Positions 27,650 to 37,762 of a stretch of DNA of 64,000 nucleotides are shown here, one piece after another; position 1 is the stretch's first letter; each line of letters starts with the position of its first letter. The position numbers and the translations under genes are program-made. Origin of the DNA: Lepisosteus oculatus (taxonomy: Eukaryota; Chordata; Actinopteri; Semionotiformes; Lepisosteidae); assembly GCF_040954835.1 (NCBI RefSeq), contig NW_027168341.1, positions 186,001 to 250,000 of the forward strand. The letters are read 5' to 3'. The notes under the pieces are model-generated. The model worked only from the letters and a program-made list of their open reading frames with translations. It was not told the origin of the DNA and ran no database searches.

Positions 27650-29221
27650 GGAGTGTTGTCCTTTTGCAGCCACTTGGACACACCTTTAGAAAAACATTTT
27701 GTTAGGCATTCTGCCTCAGCCTAAACACCTATAGCTTGCAAAGCGCATGCTATTAGACAGGCACCTCTGCAAGACCTTAAGAGTCTCTTAAACTAGTGAT
27801 AGTAAGGTGTTCCCAATGGGTGATGTTCGGCTTTCAAATCATCTCTCCGTGGAAGCGCCGAGATGCAGCTGTTTAAGGCTTAGAAGCAGCTGACTGTTTC
27901 ACTACCTAGCTGATCACTGTCAGTCAGGGAGCTTAGAGGTGAAAAGCCTGTCTGAGAGACAATTCGCCATCGATCAGTTCAATATGTTCTGTACCAGCTC
28001 GGCGCACCCGAGATCATCTTGGTAGCCGTGTAGCTCAGATGAGTGAGAGCTTGTGTGTATTTACCACCGTGATTGGATGCCGGCCTTTCTCAGGTCACAG
28101 TAAACCTTCTGCTCAAAAAAAGTGAGGTAAAACCTCACTCTGCACAGTAAAACCTAAAAAAGTGAGGTTTTATTTAATCTCTGACCAAGGGAAACGTTTC
28201 ATTTTTTCAAAGAAATGTTTGTTAAAAAATAAAGTCATAGTTCCATGGGATTCAATCATAGACCGTGTGACATGGAAGTCAGGAACCTAACCCACTAAAG
28301 CACTACAGAAACATTATCGACAGACAATGTACAGCGTGTACTATTCTTGTGTTGCGGTACATGAATATAATTATATCGTTATTAATTTCTAATTTATAAC
28401 TTTATTAACTTTATAAATTAACTTTATAAATTTATTAACGTTATTAATTAATTTCACGACGCACAGACAGAGCGTGGGGAGCCGCCGCCTGCAAACACGG
28501 CTCCAGGCAGGACTCCGCTCTGCAGGAGCCGCAGAGCAGAGGAGATGGGGGCAGCTTAGCTCCTGTGCAGAGACCTGAGCTGTTGTTGCTGCGGACGCTG
28601 TCTTTTCTGCACTCGGGGTAGGAGTGAATGTTGAGTTGCCCTTAGAAATGAAGCAGAGCACTTCAACGGCACGGGTGTGTGTGTGTGCGCCCTGGTGATT
28701 CTGGGAGCCAGATCGAACCTGGGCTAAAAGAGAGGGGGCTTAGCCCTCTTCCATTTACTAGTTCAAAGTTGTACAACCCATTTGTATCTGCTAGGCGGCG
28801 CAGTCGTCGTGCACAAAGAACGCTTTGAAAAGCGTCAAAGGCAAGTCATTCTGAGTTGGTCGTTTGTGTTTTCCGTTCAGACGCGAAATGCTGAAATGAT
28901 CTCTCGGCTCCTCGGTTGTCATTTCTGCTCCGTAAAGGAATCACAGCACGCGTCGGCTTCCAGCACGGTGGGTCGGGACACGATGCCGGGGGTCGGAGAG
29001 AGCGATGTCTTCCTCGTTAGTATAGGACCTGTCACTTGTCCCCACCTGTCACGCGGGAGACAGGGGTACATCAGGATGTTTCATTGAAGTGAAAGCAGGA
29101 TGCGCTGCGACATGCACTGTGCAGATCCCGCCACACTAAGAGGTGAGTGGGTCTGTTCGATCACAGCGCTAGGCGAATCCCCAATCCCTTTTGTGCGTGG
29201 CGACAAAAGAAGTCTGAAGTC
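27650..29221. other. Intergenic DNA of the tRNA cluster
   Basis: I see no gene. It includes a segment (27760-27800) complementary to 35605-35655 (AAGAGTCTCTTAA), a small hairpin around 28120-28175 (repeated GTGAGGT... and its complement), the tRNA-like repeat on the minus strand at about 28235-28310, and an AT-rich run of TTTATAAA repeats at 28380-28450. Confidence 0.55.
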
Positions 29222-29283
29222 TGTTTCCACCCGGGGACCTTTCGCGTGTGAGGCGAACGTGATAACCATTACACCACGGAAAC
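29222..29283 (-). pseudogene. tRNA-Val(CAC) with T-arm deletion
   Basis: 62 nt on the minus strand. GTTTCCGTGGTGTAATGG, anticodon loop CTCACAC (CAC) and the acceptor GGAAAC end match tRNA-Val. About 11 nt of the T-arm are missing: after GGTCCCCGG the sequence passes straight to GTGGAAACA. T4 follows. Likely non-functional. Confidence 0.85.
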
Positions 29284-29735
29284 AGTGGTAAGATGTGCCC
29301 AGCGGCCCAGCGCTGAGCTTCGCCAATGCGATTCAGCGGCTTCCAGTGCCTTTATTGGGGTGCGCTGATGGACCGTGCTCTCTCTCCAGAGACCAGCACG
29401 CCTGTCATGGACGGAGCAGGAAAGGTGGCGCCACATTCTACAGCCCTCTCCACGCAATCGACGAAATCGGGCTACTGAAGTGGAGAAAATCGCCTCTCCA
29501 GAAAGTGCAAATATCATCTTGGAGAGTATAAATCCTATTGCCAAAGGTCAGCCCTGTCTACCAGAGTAACCCTCCCACCTCCTGCAGCGATGGTCAGCTC
29601 ATCTCACACGCGAGAAGTTTCGGCTGGAAACAAGCGCCCCCTCTTCTCGCACGTTTTGCACGTTTGAGTAGTTTTAATGCGGCTCCTTCGTACGCGGTGC
29701 TGATCTTTTGGAAAGCAGGAGGCAAAACTGACACG

Positions 29736-29806
29736 TTCCCATACCAAAGTCGAACCCGGGCCGCCTGGGTGAAAACCAGGAATCCTAACCGCTAGACCAT
29801 ATAGGA
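29736..29806 (-). tRNA. tRNA-Glu(TTC)
   Basis: 71 nt; TCCTATATGGTCTAGCGG start, anticodon loop TTTTCAC (TTC), GGTTCGACT T-loop. It is one base shorter than usual in the 3' T-stem and has a GT pair in the acceptor, so it may be a decayed copy. T4 follows on the minus strand. Confidence 0.8.
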
Positions 29807-30005
29807 GAGCACAACCCTGCTGTTCCGGGCATCATGCAAGCAAACTACAGAAATATTAGAAAACGCAAGAGAGTTGTCACTCAGAGTGTCGAAGGGTCGA
29901 TGTATACTGGGGCTCAGTTGAAATGCAACGTCAGGACTTTTCCGAATTATGTCACATGAAGAGAGCACAGCCTTTTCCACCCTGCCACGTGTGTATCGGT
30001 AACTC

Positions 30006-30077
30006 GCCGTGATCGTATAGTGGTCAGTACTTTGCGTTGTGGCCGCAACAACCCCTGTTCGAATCCGGGTCACGGCA
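30006..30077 (+). tRNA. tRNA-His(GTG)
   Basis: 72 nt; acceptor GCCGTGA pairs fully with TCACGGC, anticodon loop TTGTGGC (GTG), T-loop TTCGAAT. One mismatch in the T-stem. T4 at 30096. Confidence 0.92.
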
Positions 30078-30651
30078 GAATAGGGGTGTCTGCTTTTACT
30101 ACTTGCACGAATGAAGGCAAAAAAAAGCCAATCGATGTGAACGAACGGCGCTTTACAGAGGAGTACTGCCTGACTGGATCGTTGATGAACGACAGAGGCC
30201 ACTCCGACCTCTTCTCGGGTTTCTTCAATGACTTACTAAGGATCTTCTTCACATTCGCCCATGCAGGGGAAGCCAGTTACACCAAAGCAAACGCAGAAAA
30301 GTGCATTTCATGCAGAGACCAGGAGGGACCTGTTTACACCAAGAGTGGTCGGAGTATGGAACAATGCGCCCAGCCCTGTTGCTGGAGTCGATTCTTGATT
30401 AGATTTTGGGCTCACTAAGAGGCCCCCGCTGGGTACTAATCTTTCTGTTGTTCTCGCAGGTGTTGCGCTGCTTTTGAGCCGACAGAGCTTGTCTTGGTCT
30501 GTCGGGACAGCCCAATTGCAAATGATCGGCTCCAGGTACAGAAGGAACGTGCGTTTGGTACAAGAGTGCATGAAGGCACCGGAAATACATTGGGAACAAA
30601 TGACTGGTGGTTCAAGACCTCTGTGAAGTGCAGGAGTGTGCAAGAAGAGGC
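30078..30651. other. Intergenic DNA between tRNA-His and tRNA-Val
   Basis: No gene seen. Short open frames occur on both strands without recognisable motifs. Confidence 0.5.
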
Positions 30652-30724
30652 TGTTTGCACCCGGTCTCGAACCTGGGACCTTTCACATGTTAGGCAAACG
30701 TGATAACCACTACACTACGGAAAC
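30652..30724 (-). tRNA. tRNA-Val(AAC)
   Basis: 73 nt; GTTTCCGTAGTGTAGTGG, anticodon loop CTAACAT (AAC), T-loop TTCGAGA. One acceptor mismatch. No T4 run lies directly after it, so termination is uncertain. Confidence 0.85.
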
Positions 30725-30833
30725 CTGTAGGGTTTGTTGCTGGTGTATCGCTTGCGTTTCGGGCTGAGAAAGGGACGCGTCATTTTAGGCAGGGGGCGCT
30801 GGAGAGAGGAACAAAGGGAGCGATGAAACAAAA

Positions 30834-30868
30834 TGCCGAAACCCGGGATCGAGCCAAGGACCTTTAGA
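30834..30868 (-). pseudogene. tRNA-Phe 3' fragment
   Basis: The minus strand reads TCTAAAGG, then the T-arm GGCTCGATCCCGGG and acceptor TTTCGGCA, as in the 3' half of tRNA-Phe. Sequence upstream of it does not fit the D-arm or anticodon arm. Confidence 0.75.
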
Positions 30869-31401
30869 ACATACTCTCACGAATCGTTAGAATATGTGCG
30901 TTTGATCATCAATTGCGTAACAACCACATTCGTTCGACTTGAGCCATCAAGCTCATAGTTTTCAAATCTTGAAAGCTGTCATTGAGCACATCATAGTCTG
31001 CAGTACGCCCCGTAACTTGCGTACTTCAACAGAAAGAAGAGCAGACAGCTCCATAAATATGCGAGGCGCAGAGAGTGCAAGGCGAGCCGCACACGTTTTG
31101 GTGGCTGAGAGAGGGCAGTTTTTGCTTCTGCATTTCCCAAGTAAGGACGCATGACAACAAGCGATTGCGGTGCTCATTTACGACATAGTGGTGATGAGTT
31201 TTCAGTACGTGTTCTTTTGAACGAGCAATGAGGTTGCTGCCTTGGACAGCTGACTGCACGCTCTCATTGTGCCACGTGATGAGTATTCACCAGGCTCGTT
31301 CAGTCATTAGTCACATTCCATCGTTTGCCATAAGCAGATGCTGCAAGGTGATGTGGATATCAGTTCCCAGTCTTGTGGACGAGGACAAAAAGAGCACACA
31401 A
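30869..31401. other. Intergenic DNA
   Basis: No gene seen; short frames only. Confidence 0.5.
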
Positions 31402-31473
31402 GGGCTCAGCCGGGAGTTGAACCCAGGACCTCCCACACCCTAAGTGAGAATCATACCCCTAAACCAATGAGCC
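31402..31473 (-). tRNA. tRNA-Pro(AGG)
   Basis: 72 nt; GGCTCATTGGTTTAGGGG, anticodon loop TTAGGGT (AGG), T-arm GGGTTCAACTCCC. One acceptor mismatch next to the D-arm. T5 follows on the minus strand. Confidence 0.9.
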
Positions 31474-31673
31474 ACGGCAGCACTTTCTATTTTATCCTGT
31501 CAGCGAGCTTGAGGACGGGGGAGAGGCGTCATTCGCTCGTCCAGTCAGACCTTCATCAATAAGTCAAGAAAGCCGCAATTACACGACTGCCTTGCAAACG
31601 AAGGGCAGTGAACTGCACCCGGTAAGAGGGGAACAAGCGGCACTAGGCGACACTGAGGCATGAGCCCCAGTGA

Positions 31674-31746
31674 GGGGGGTTAGCTTGCATGGTACAGCGC
31701 TCGCTTTGCATGCGAGAGGTAGCGGGATCGTTTCCCACGTCCTCCA
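31674..31746 (+). tRNA. tRNA-Ala(TGC), D-arm diverged
   Basis: 73 nt; acceptor GGGGGGT/GTCCTCC pairs with GT pairs; anticodon loop TTTGCAT (TGC). The D-arm (TAGCTTGCATGGTACAGC) and T-arm (AGCGGGATCGTTTCCC) depart from consensus and no T4 run follows nearby. May be a pseudogene. Confidence 0.72.
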
Positions 31747-32160
31747 GGTGTGTGCTTAGAGCTTGATGTGCCGAAAGGTGTCCTTTAGCCTGTGGTCACG
31801 CCTTGCATGGAGAGCGTCATGCAGCTGTCAATCATTTCGCAGCCACGCCCCCTCTTCATCTTCTCTCTGCCTTAAGCGTCTCCGCCACTCTCTCTTGACA
31901 TTTCATGTCAGCATGTCAGAAGTCCGAGTGACGTTTTTAATGGCTGAGTGAGGGCACGATGCTGAAGCAGAGAGGCCACTTCAGCCAGAGAGACTTGTGC
32001 TAGGTGAGATCTGAAAAACGGACTCACAACAGAAACAGACCAAAAAAGTATCGGTGAGATCAAAAGGCAAATGCAACATCCAGCAGAGGGCGTCTGAAGA
32101 TTAGGGAACGGGCGACTGAAATCCATATGAGGCAAACTTTCCGGCTGTGCACTGCAGCTG
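31747..32160. other. Intergenic DNA
   Basis: No gene seen. Confidence 0.5.
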
Positions 32161-32233
32161 GCCTCGTTGGCATAGTTGGTAGCGCGTCAGTCTCTTTATC
32201 TGAAGGTCCTGAGTTTGATCCTCACACGGGGCA
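32161..32233 (+). tRNA. tRNA-Met-like body with anticodon CTT
   Basis: 73 nt. Acceptor GCCTCGT with ACGGGGC, D-arm and T-arm match elongator tRNA-Met, but the anticodon loop reads CTCTTTA, so the anticodon is CTT (Lys codon AAG) instead of CAT. T4 lies about 12 bp downstream. It may be a pseudogene or a genuine chimeric decoder. Confidence 0.75.
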
Positions 32234-33256
32234 TGGCTGCTTGCTCTTTTCAAACACTTGCGGCAACTGTTCGCTCATAACCACGTCTGGAATGCGTGAC
32301 CTTTACACGGGGGAGAAGCAACGCCGCATCCCTTTTCTAAAGAACATTCATATTCAGAAATAAGTCAAGAAATTTGCCATTACTTTTGCTGTCAGCCTGC
32401 CCATGTTGCCAAAGAAAGATTCACTCTGCGTCAACATGACAGAACAGCGATCACTTGAAAACACTGTTCCACACTCCGTAAGCAAGAACTTCAGTGTTTG
32501 CAGTCACCCGATATGCCGATAGTCAAAGGAGCACAAAACACGAAGCGTCAAAAGACAAGATGAGTTGATGGAAAGAGCGTTGAATTGATGAGCACAAAAG
32601 TTCAGCTCGTACAATAGGCAACGAAGGTCCCGGCGTCATCATCGCACTTGAAAGGACTGCCTTGCAGACTAAGGGCAGTGGGAGGTTGCTGTTTTGAGAT
32701 GGAGGCATTGGGATGGTGGGCCGAGATCTATTCTTCTTAAGGAATTCTTCATCGTGAAAGATCGGTCCACAGATCATCCAAAGAACTTACAAATTTTTGG
32801 GACTCAGGGAATCACGTCTTGAAAATACGGCTTGGACGCGTAACGGCATTCTATCCAACTATCCAACTGCAGGACTTGAGGGTTTTTTGTGCTTTGTTCT
32901 GTTTTCGTTGACATCGCATTCGTAAGAGCGTCAAAAAAAGGCAATTCCAGCATCTAACACGAATAAAAGGGCTATTGAAACTGCAGGGCTGCGCAGCTTC
33001 TAAAATCCTTGCACACAATTCTCCGTTATTGTTACTTCCTTCTTTCTGTCTAACAAAGTTCCCTTTTCCTGACCGGACGGGGAGACTATCATTCCAACTT
33101 GAAGCCAGCCTTAAGTTCTCCGAGGCGCATTTGTCTGCTAGCACGCATTTTGTGAAATTTTTTTTTGTTGTTGTTAAACCAAAAGCGACTTTGAAAAAGG
33201 TTTCCACCGCCGCCCGGCACTCTATGTTAGACTGTATCAAGAAAGCAGCGCGCGCT
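32234..33256. repeat. Intergenic DNA including a direct repeat of 36185-36520
   Basis: 32822-33155 closely matches 36188-36510 in the same orientation (both contain GCAATTCCAGCATCTAACACG and GGGCTGCGCAGCTTCTAAAA). No gene is supported in 32234-33256; the repeated block appears to be the flank of a tRNA-Ser module. Confidence 0.75.
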
Positions 33257-33338
33257 GCAGCCGTGGCCGAGTGGTTAGGGCGATGGATTAGAAAGCCGTC
33301 GGGGTCTCCCCGCGAAGCTTCAAGTCCTGCCGCCTACG
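33257..33338 (+). tRNA. tRNA-Ser(AGA)
   Basis: 82 nt with the long variable arm of tRNA-Ser (GGGGTCTCCCCGC); anticodon loop TTAGAAA (AGA). The acceptor GCAGCCG/CGCCTAC has a mismatch, and the T-loop reads TTCAAGT. A T4 run comes only about 45 bp later. Moderately diverged. Confidence 0.85.
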
Positions 33339-33529
33339 GTGTCGTCGTGTGTCTGCGCAACAAAGGAAAAGCACCCGTTTCACTTTTCCCGTGACTTTTA
33401 AAACACGAATGATCTGGATTTCTACATGAATGGCTCTTAAAATGTGATCTGATCTTCATCTGACGCATAATAATAAATAAAGACAGTCTTGTTTAACAAA
33501 CAACACACAACATTTTACATTGTCAATTC

Positions 33530-34550
33530 AGTTCAAATCAATGTATTTCTATATAGCGCCTTTCACAACAAGGTTGTCCCAAGGCACTTAACAATGCAAG
33601 TTGTTAAGAGCCTTGTGTCTAATATGCCGCCTAGGTTACGTGCTGTCTCTTTGAGGCAAATGTTTAAATCCTCTGAGTTAAGTGCTGAAGTTATAGTAGT
33701 CCTATCAGTTTTGTTGCCTCCGATCAACAGATCCTCAGTTTTCTCAGAGTTGAGTAACAAAAAGTTTTCACACATCCAAGTCTTTCCTTCATTAATGCAT
33801 TTAACTAAAGTGATAATAGAAGAGTTGTCATTTGGTGTAAACAAAATGTTTATTTGAGTGTCATCAGCATATGAATGAAAGTTCATATTATTTTTTCGTA
33901 TTATCCTACCTAGCAGCAGCATGTAGAGAGAGAGAGCAATATTGGTCCCGGCACTGATCCGTCTGGTACCCCAAATTGAACTGGTGACGTTGATGAAGCA
34001 GTACAATTATTAGATATTTGAACATAATGAAAACGATGAGTAAAATGTGAAGTAAACCACTGAAGGACGGTTCCAGATAAGCCAACCTCAAACTCAAGCC
34101 TGTGTAACAAAACAGAGAGGTCAACCGTGTCAAAGGCAGCTCTAAGATCTAGAAGCACAAGCACTGTTGCATTCCCCGCATCAGTAGGTAAGAGAATATC
34201 ATTTACGACTCTCGTTAATGCAGTTTCAGAAACCAGACTGAAATTTCTCAATTATATTATTTGAATCCAGATACGATTGACGTTGGGCAACAACTATTCT
34301 CTCAAGACTTTTAGATTGAAATGGGACCTTTGAGACAGGCCTGTAGTTGTTAAGAACTTGTGGATCCAAATTTGACTTCTTAAGGAGCGGTCTAACAACT
34401 GCTACCTTAAATTGATCAGGTACAACGCCTGACGCAAGCGATGCATTCATCATACTAATTATAGGTCCTGCCAGTCCTTCGAGGGAATCTTTGACTAGCT
34501 GAGTGGGGATGGGATCTAGCGAACAGGTGGTTGACTTTGTCTTACGTCTG
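33530..34550 (-). mobile_element. L2-like LINE remnant (reverse transcriptase part and 3' end)
   Basis: The minus strand has pieces of reverse transcriptase in several frames: LDPIPTQLVKDSL...NYRPVS (about 34520-34330), DLRAAFDTVD (about 34150), YADDT (about 33875) and trailing L2-type sequence. The low-number end near 33560 (TATAGCGCCTTTCACAACAAGG and on) resembles the 3' end common in fish L2-like elements. Frames are interrupted, so it is dead. The 5' part is missing where a Tc1 element adjoins. Confidence 0.75.
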
Positions 34551-35461
34551 TGTTCATGAGTCCACCATAAGAAGAAATCTGAACAGGAGTGGTGATCATC
34601 CGAGGTCACCACGGAGGAAATCACTGCTCTCCCCAACAAAAAAACCACCACTGCCCCTCTCAAGTTTGCTAAAGACCACATGGATGTTCCACAGCAACTC
34701 TTGGAACAATGTTCTGTGGACAGACGTGACAAAAGTTGAACTTGTTGGTAAATGTACACAGCGTTATGTTTGGAGATAACAAAACACTGCATACCAACTC
34801 CAAAACCTCATCCCACCTGGGAAGCATGGCGGAGGCTGTACGGCTTGCAATCATCGAGGGACCGATGAATTCCAAGATGTATCAGGAAATTCTACAGCAG
34901 AATGTCAGGGTGTCTGCCTGTGATCTAAAACTCGAAAGACGCTGGGTCATGCAACATGACAAAAACAAAGGAGTACATCAACAACAGAGTGGCTGAAACA
35001 GAAGAAATTCCGTATTTTGGGATGGCCAAGTAAGAGTCCTGACCCCAATCCCATTGAAGTGCTGTGGCATGATCTGAAGCAGGCCGTTCAGCGCAAGACA
35101 TCCCAAAAATATACATGAACTGAAACAGTTTTGCATAGAGGAATAGGCCAAAATACCTCCTAACCGCTGCTCAGGTCTGACCAGCCGCTACAGAAAGTGG
35201 GGGTTGAGGTTTTTGTCAATAAAGGAGGTTCCACTAGCTCCTTAATATAAGGGTTCACGTACTTTTTCCATCAATGACCTTGATTGTTTAAAACATTTGT
35301 TAAAACAGCAATGTCAAATGTTGGGCGTGTGTTGTTTGTTAAATCAGACTCTCTTTGATTATTATGACTTAGATAAAGATAAGATCACATGTTAGGACCC
35401 ATTCATGCAGAAATCCACATCATTCCGAAGGGGCTGTTTACAAAAGTTTTTCTCCCAACTG
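34545..35461 (+). mobile_element. Tc1/mariner DNA transposon remnant
   Basis: The sequence reads like a fish Tc1 transposase with many interruptions: CATGAGTCCACCATAAGAAG, AGACCACATGGATGTTCCACAG, TCTGTGGACAGACGTGAC and CCTGACCCCAATCCCATTGA correspond to conserved Tc1 segments, in order. The right end (ACTTAGATAAAGATAAGATC ... CTCCCAACTGTA) is the typical terminal segment. The left inverted repeat and the N-terminal part are missing. Broken by many small changes. Confidence 0.85.
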
Positions 35462-35555
35462 TATGTGAGAGAAAAGCAGAGACGCTCACTGAGTAAGGTG
35501 GGGTTGCAGCTTCGCAAATTGCAAGGACATTTGTACTCTCAAAAGGGGACAGGAG

Positions 35556-35592
35556 CACCCCAGATAGAACTCGAACCCACAATCCCTGGCTT
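35556..35592 (-). pseudogene. tRNA-Arg(CCT) 3' fragment
   Basis: The minus strand reads AAGCCAGGGATTGTGGGTTCGAG...ATCTGGGGTG, as in the 3' half of tRNA-Arg(CCT), with its T-arm and acceptor. The 5' half is replaced by the repeat starting near 35600. Confidence 0.75.
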
Positions 35593-35599
35593 AATCACT

Positions 35600-36527
35600 A
35601 GTTTAAGAGACTCTTAAGGTCTTGCAGAGGTGCCTGTCTAATAGCATGCGCTTTTCAAGCTATAGGTGTTTAGGCTGAGGCAGAATGCCTGTTAACAAAA
35701 TGTTTTTCTAAAGGGGCCTCGCACTCTTTTCCAAGCAATGGTCACCATCCCCACCGAGTGTCACAATGTAGTCATGTCCTAGGACGTCACCTGTTAGTCT
35801 CCATTTGTCTGCCACCAACACTTTAGGTTACGGGGTCACAACCGCACCCCGGAGCGCAGAGGAGCCGTTGGCGTTCTGGTGGCGCAGATTGGGCTGAAGG
35901 TGGGGCGCTTGAATCTCGCTGTTGGAGGCCGTCTGAAACTGACCCAAGCCTTTCCCTTGAATTAAATGTAAATAAGATATGAACCCCAGATGCACATGGA
36001 ATCAATCACGTGTTTCCTTTGAGCCGTTTCAAAGACTGCTCCAGAGTTTACCTTGCACAGATGCGCAAAGATTAATGATGGGGGTGCATGCTTCCAGGCG
36101 CCTTACAACTGTAGGGACTGATTAGAGACAATTCGTAGCGTGTGTTCGTTTCCATATACGCCCCGTGTTGCAATGGTAGGATGAAGTCAAATACGGCTTG
36201 GACGTGTAACGGCATTCTATCCAACTGCAGGACTTGAGGGTTTTTTTGTGCTTTGTTCTGTTTTCGTTGACATCGCATTCGTAAGAGCGTCAAAAAAAGG
36301 CAATTCCAGCATCTAACACGAATAAAAGGGCTATTGAAACTGCAGGGCTGCGCAGCTTCTAAAATCCTTGCACACAATTCTCCGTTATTGTTACTTCCTT
36401 CTTTCTGTCTAACAAAGTTCCCTTTTCCTAACCGGACGGGGAGACTTTATCATTCCAACTTGAAGCCAGCCTTAAGTCCTCTGAGGCGCATTTGTCTGCT
36501 AGCATGCTTTTGTGAAAGTTCAAATTT
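35600..36527. other. Intergenic repeats without a gene
   Basis: 35605-35680 is complementary to 27710-27800. 36040-36190 belongs to the flank module also found near 38400-38560, 44560-44700 and 55590-55750 (TTTGCGCATCTGTG context and GGCGTATATGG...). 36188-36520 is the direct repeat of 32822-33155. Confidence 0.6.
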
Positions 36528-36768
36528 GGACAAACACAATCTGTGGCGTTTAGCGTGACATAGTCTTGCAGGCATCGTGCTGTCTCACTGCAATACTATA
36601 CCGCTGGAGGAAACAGTCCATCTGGCCATGAAACTCATTTGAACGTCTAGCTACAGCAACTAACAATATCATGATTTATTCAGGATGTGTGGAATCAGAA
36701 CGTCCCGGAGACAGCTTCCGAAATCGTGAGCATTCTCTGGTGGTGTCCTGCTGGGATCCTGTGGGCGT

Positions 36769-36793
36769 GTGTTGGTGGTATAGTGGTGAGCAT
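36769..36793 (+). pseudogene. tRNA-Gly(TCC) 5' fragment
   Basis: GTGTTGGTGGTATAGTGGTG then AGCAT matches acceptor and D-arm of tRNA-Gly(TCC). It stops before the anticodon arm and passes into the 3' end of the opposite-strand tRNA-Gly at 36805. Confidence 0.7.
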
Positions 36794-36804
36794 GCAAAAG
36801 CCAC

Positions 36805-36875
36805 TGCACTGGCCAGGAATCGAACCCGAGCCTCTTACTTGACAGGCAAGAATTCTTCCACTGAACCACCAATGC
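36805..36875 (-). tRNA. tRNA-Gly-like body with anticodon GTC
   Basis: 71 nt. GCATTGGTGGTTCAGTGG, T-arm GGGTTCGATTCC and acceptor match tRNA-Gly(GCC). The anticodon loop reads CTGTCAA, so anticodon GTC (Asp codons). The anticodon stem CTTGC/GTAAG still pairs with a compensating change. T4 follows on the minus strand. Pseudogene or altered decoder. Confidence 0.78.
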
Positions 36876-37596
36876 TCAATACCTGTACCTTCAAAAAAGA
36901 CGCTTTTTTGGTGCTCTGTTCAAAAAGCGTCGACATCTGTTTCCAGCTGCAAAATGCCATCCGCGGACACTGAAGAATTTATTTATTTAGACACCGCTCA
37001 GAATCCCCTGTAAGATTCTCCCTCAGTTCCTTTGAGCAGTGTTTTACCTCTTTCAAAAGGCTTCACTTTCCTAGTCACATTCCAAGGCTCATCGAACCCG
37101 GGCTGTTTCCTCCAGCGGTATAGTATTGCAGTGAGACAGCACGATGCCTGCAAGACTATGTCACGCTAAACGCCACAGATTGTGTTTGTCCGTTCGTGTC
37201 AGTTGTCCTGCAACCACGGGAAGTGGGACACAAACATGCTGCAATGCTTTCAGGACGTTAGGATTTGTTTATGCAACATCCGAGAAGAGTACTTGTGGCT
37301 TGAATGTGAACTGTACGTGCCCGCCCCCTTTCCTCTGTAGTGCATGAGTTCCTCCCGGCCCTTCGTCATTGTTCTGTCATCTTGTATTTAAAGGGTTGTA
37401 TTCCTGCTGCTGATAATAAGCAACGGTTTTCTCACAACGCCCTTTGTTTCCGACGGAGCCCTTGTCTGTCATGAAATTCTTCAAAACCTCAAGCTAGAAG
37501 AAGAAGACGACAAATATGAAGCGTTACAGCAACGACATGCCATGAGACGATTGATAACGATTTCCGTAGGATCCCCGCGGTTGCCTGGCAACCGTC

Positions 37597-37741
37597 AGCT
37601 TTGCGCAGTGGCAGTATCGTAGCCTGTGAGGTTTAGCCGAGGCGCGATTATTACTAGTTGAAAACTTTTCCCAATACCCCCCTTCCGCCGGTTTGCAATA
37701 CAATCGGCGAAAGCAATTTTTGACAGTCTCGTCAGAGACTG
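37597..37741 (+). ncRNA. U4 spliceosomal snRNA
   Basis: 145 nt, starting AGCTTTGCGCAGTGGCAGTA. The 5' stem-loop, U6-pairing region, central AACTTTTCCCAATACCCC, Sm site AATTTTTG and final hairpin (CAGTCTCGTCAGAGACTG) all fit vertebrate U4. U4 pairs with U6 in the U4/U6.U5 tri-snRNP before splicing is activated. It lies alone in the tRNA cluster. I could not identify its upstream promoter elements with confidence. Confidence 0.95.
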
Positions 37742-37749
37742 AGCAAGGT

Positions 37750-37762
37750 GTTTAAAGACAGA
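37750..37762 (+). terminator. U4 snRNA 3' box
   Basis: GTTTAAAGACAGA, 8 bp after U4, matches the snRNA 3'-box consensus GTTTN(0-3)AAARNNAGA exactly. It supports a functional RNA polymerase II snRNA gene. Confidence 0.85.

Larger units (their letters stand above)
36528..37191. repeat. Perfect 89-bp inverted repeat around a tRNA-Gly pair
   Basis: Arms 36528-36616 and 37103-37191 are exact reverse complements by eye; the loop between is 486 bp and contains the two tRNA-Gly sequences below. Flanking sequence outside the arms is not inverted. Confidence 0.9.

Noticed and set aside
28024-28100. A-box-like GTGTAGCTCAGATGAG suggesting a tRNA or SINE head
   Set aside because: No convincing B box and no second copy in the window.
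28690-28735. tRNA-like T-arm (minus strand CCAGGTTCGATCTGG)
   Set aside because: Only a T-arm-like hairpin; no acceptor, D-arm or anticodon arm can be fitted.
37085-37110. GGGTTCGAT T-loop-like sequence near an inverted-repeat arm
   Set aside because: It is not accompanied by other tRNA parts.
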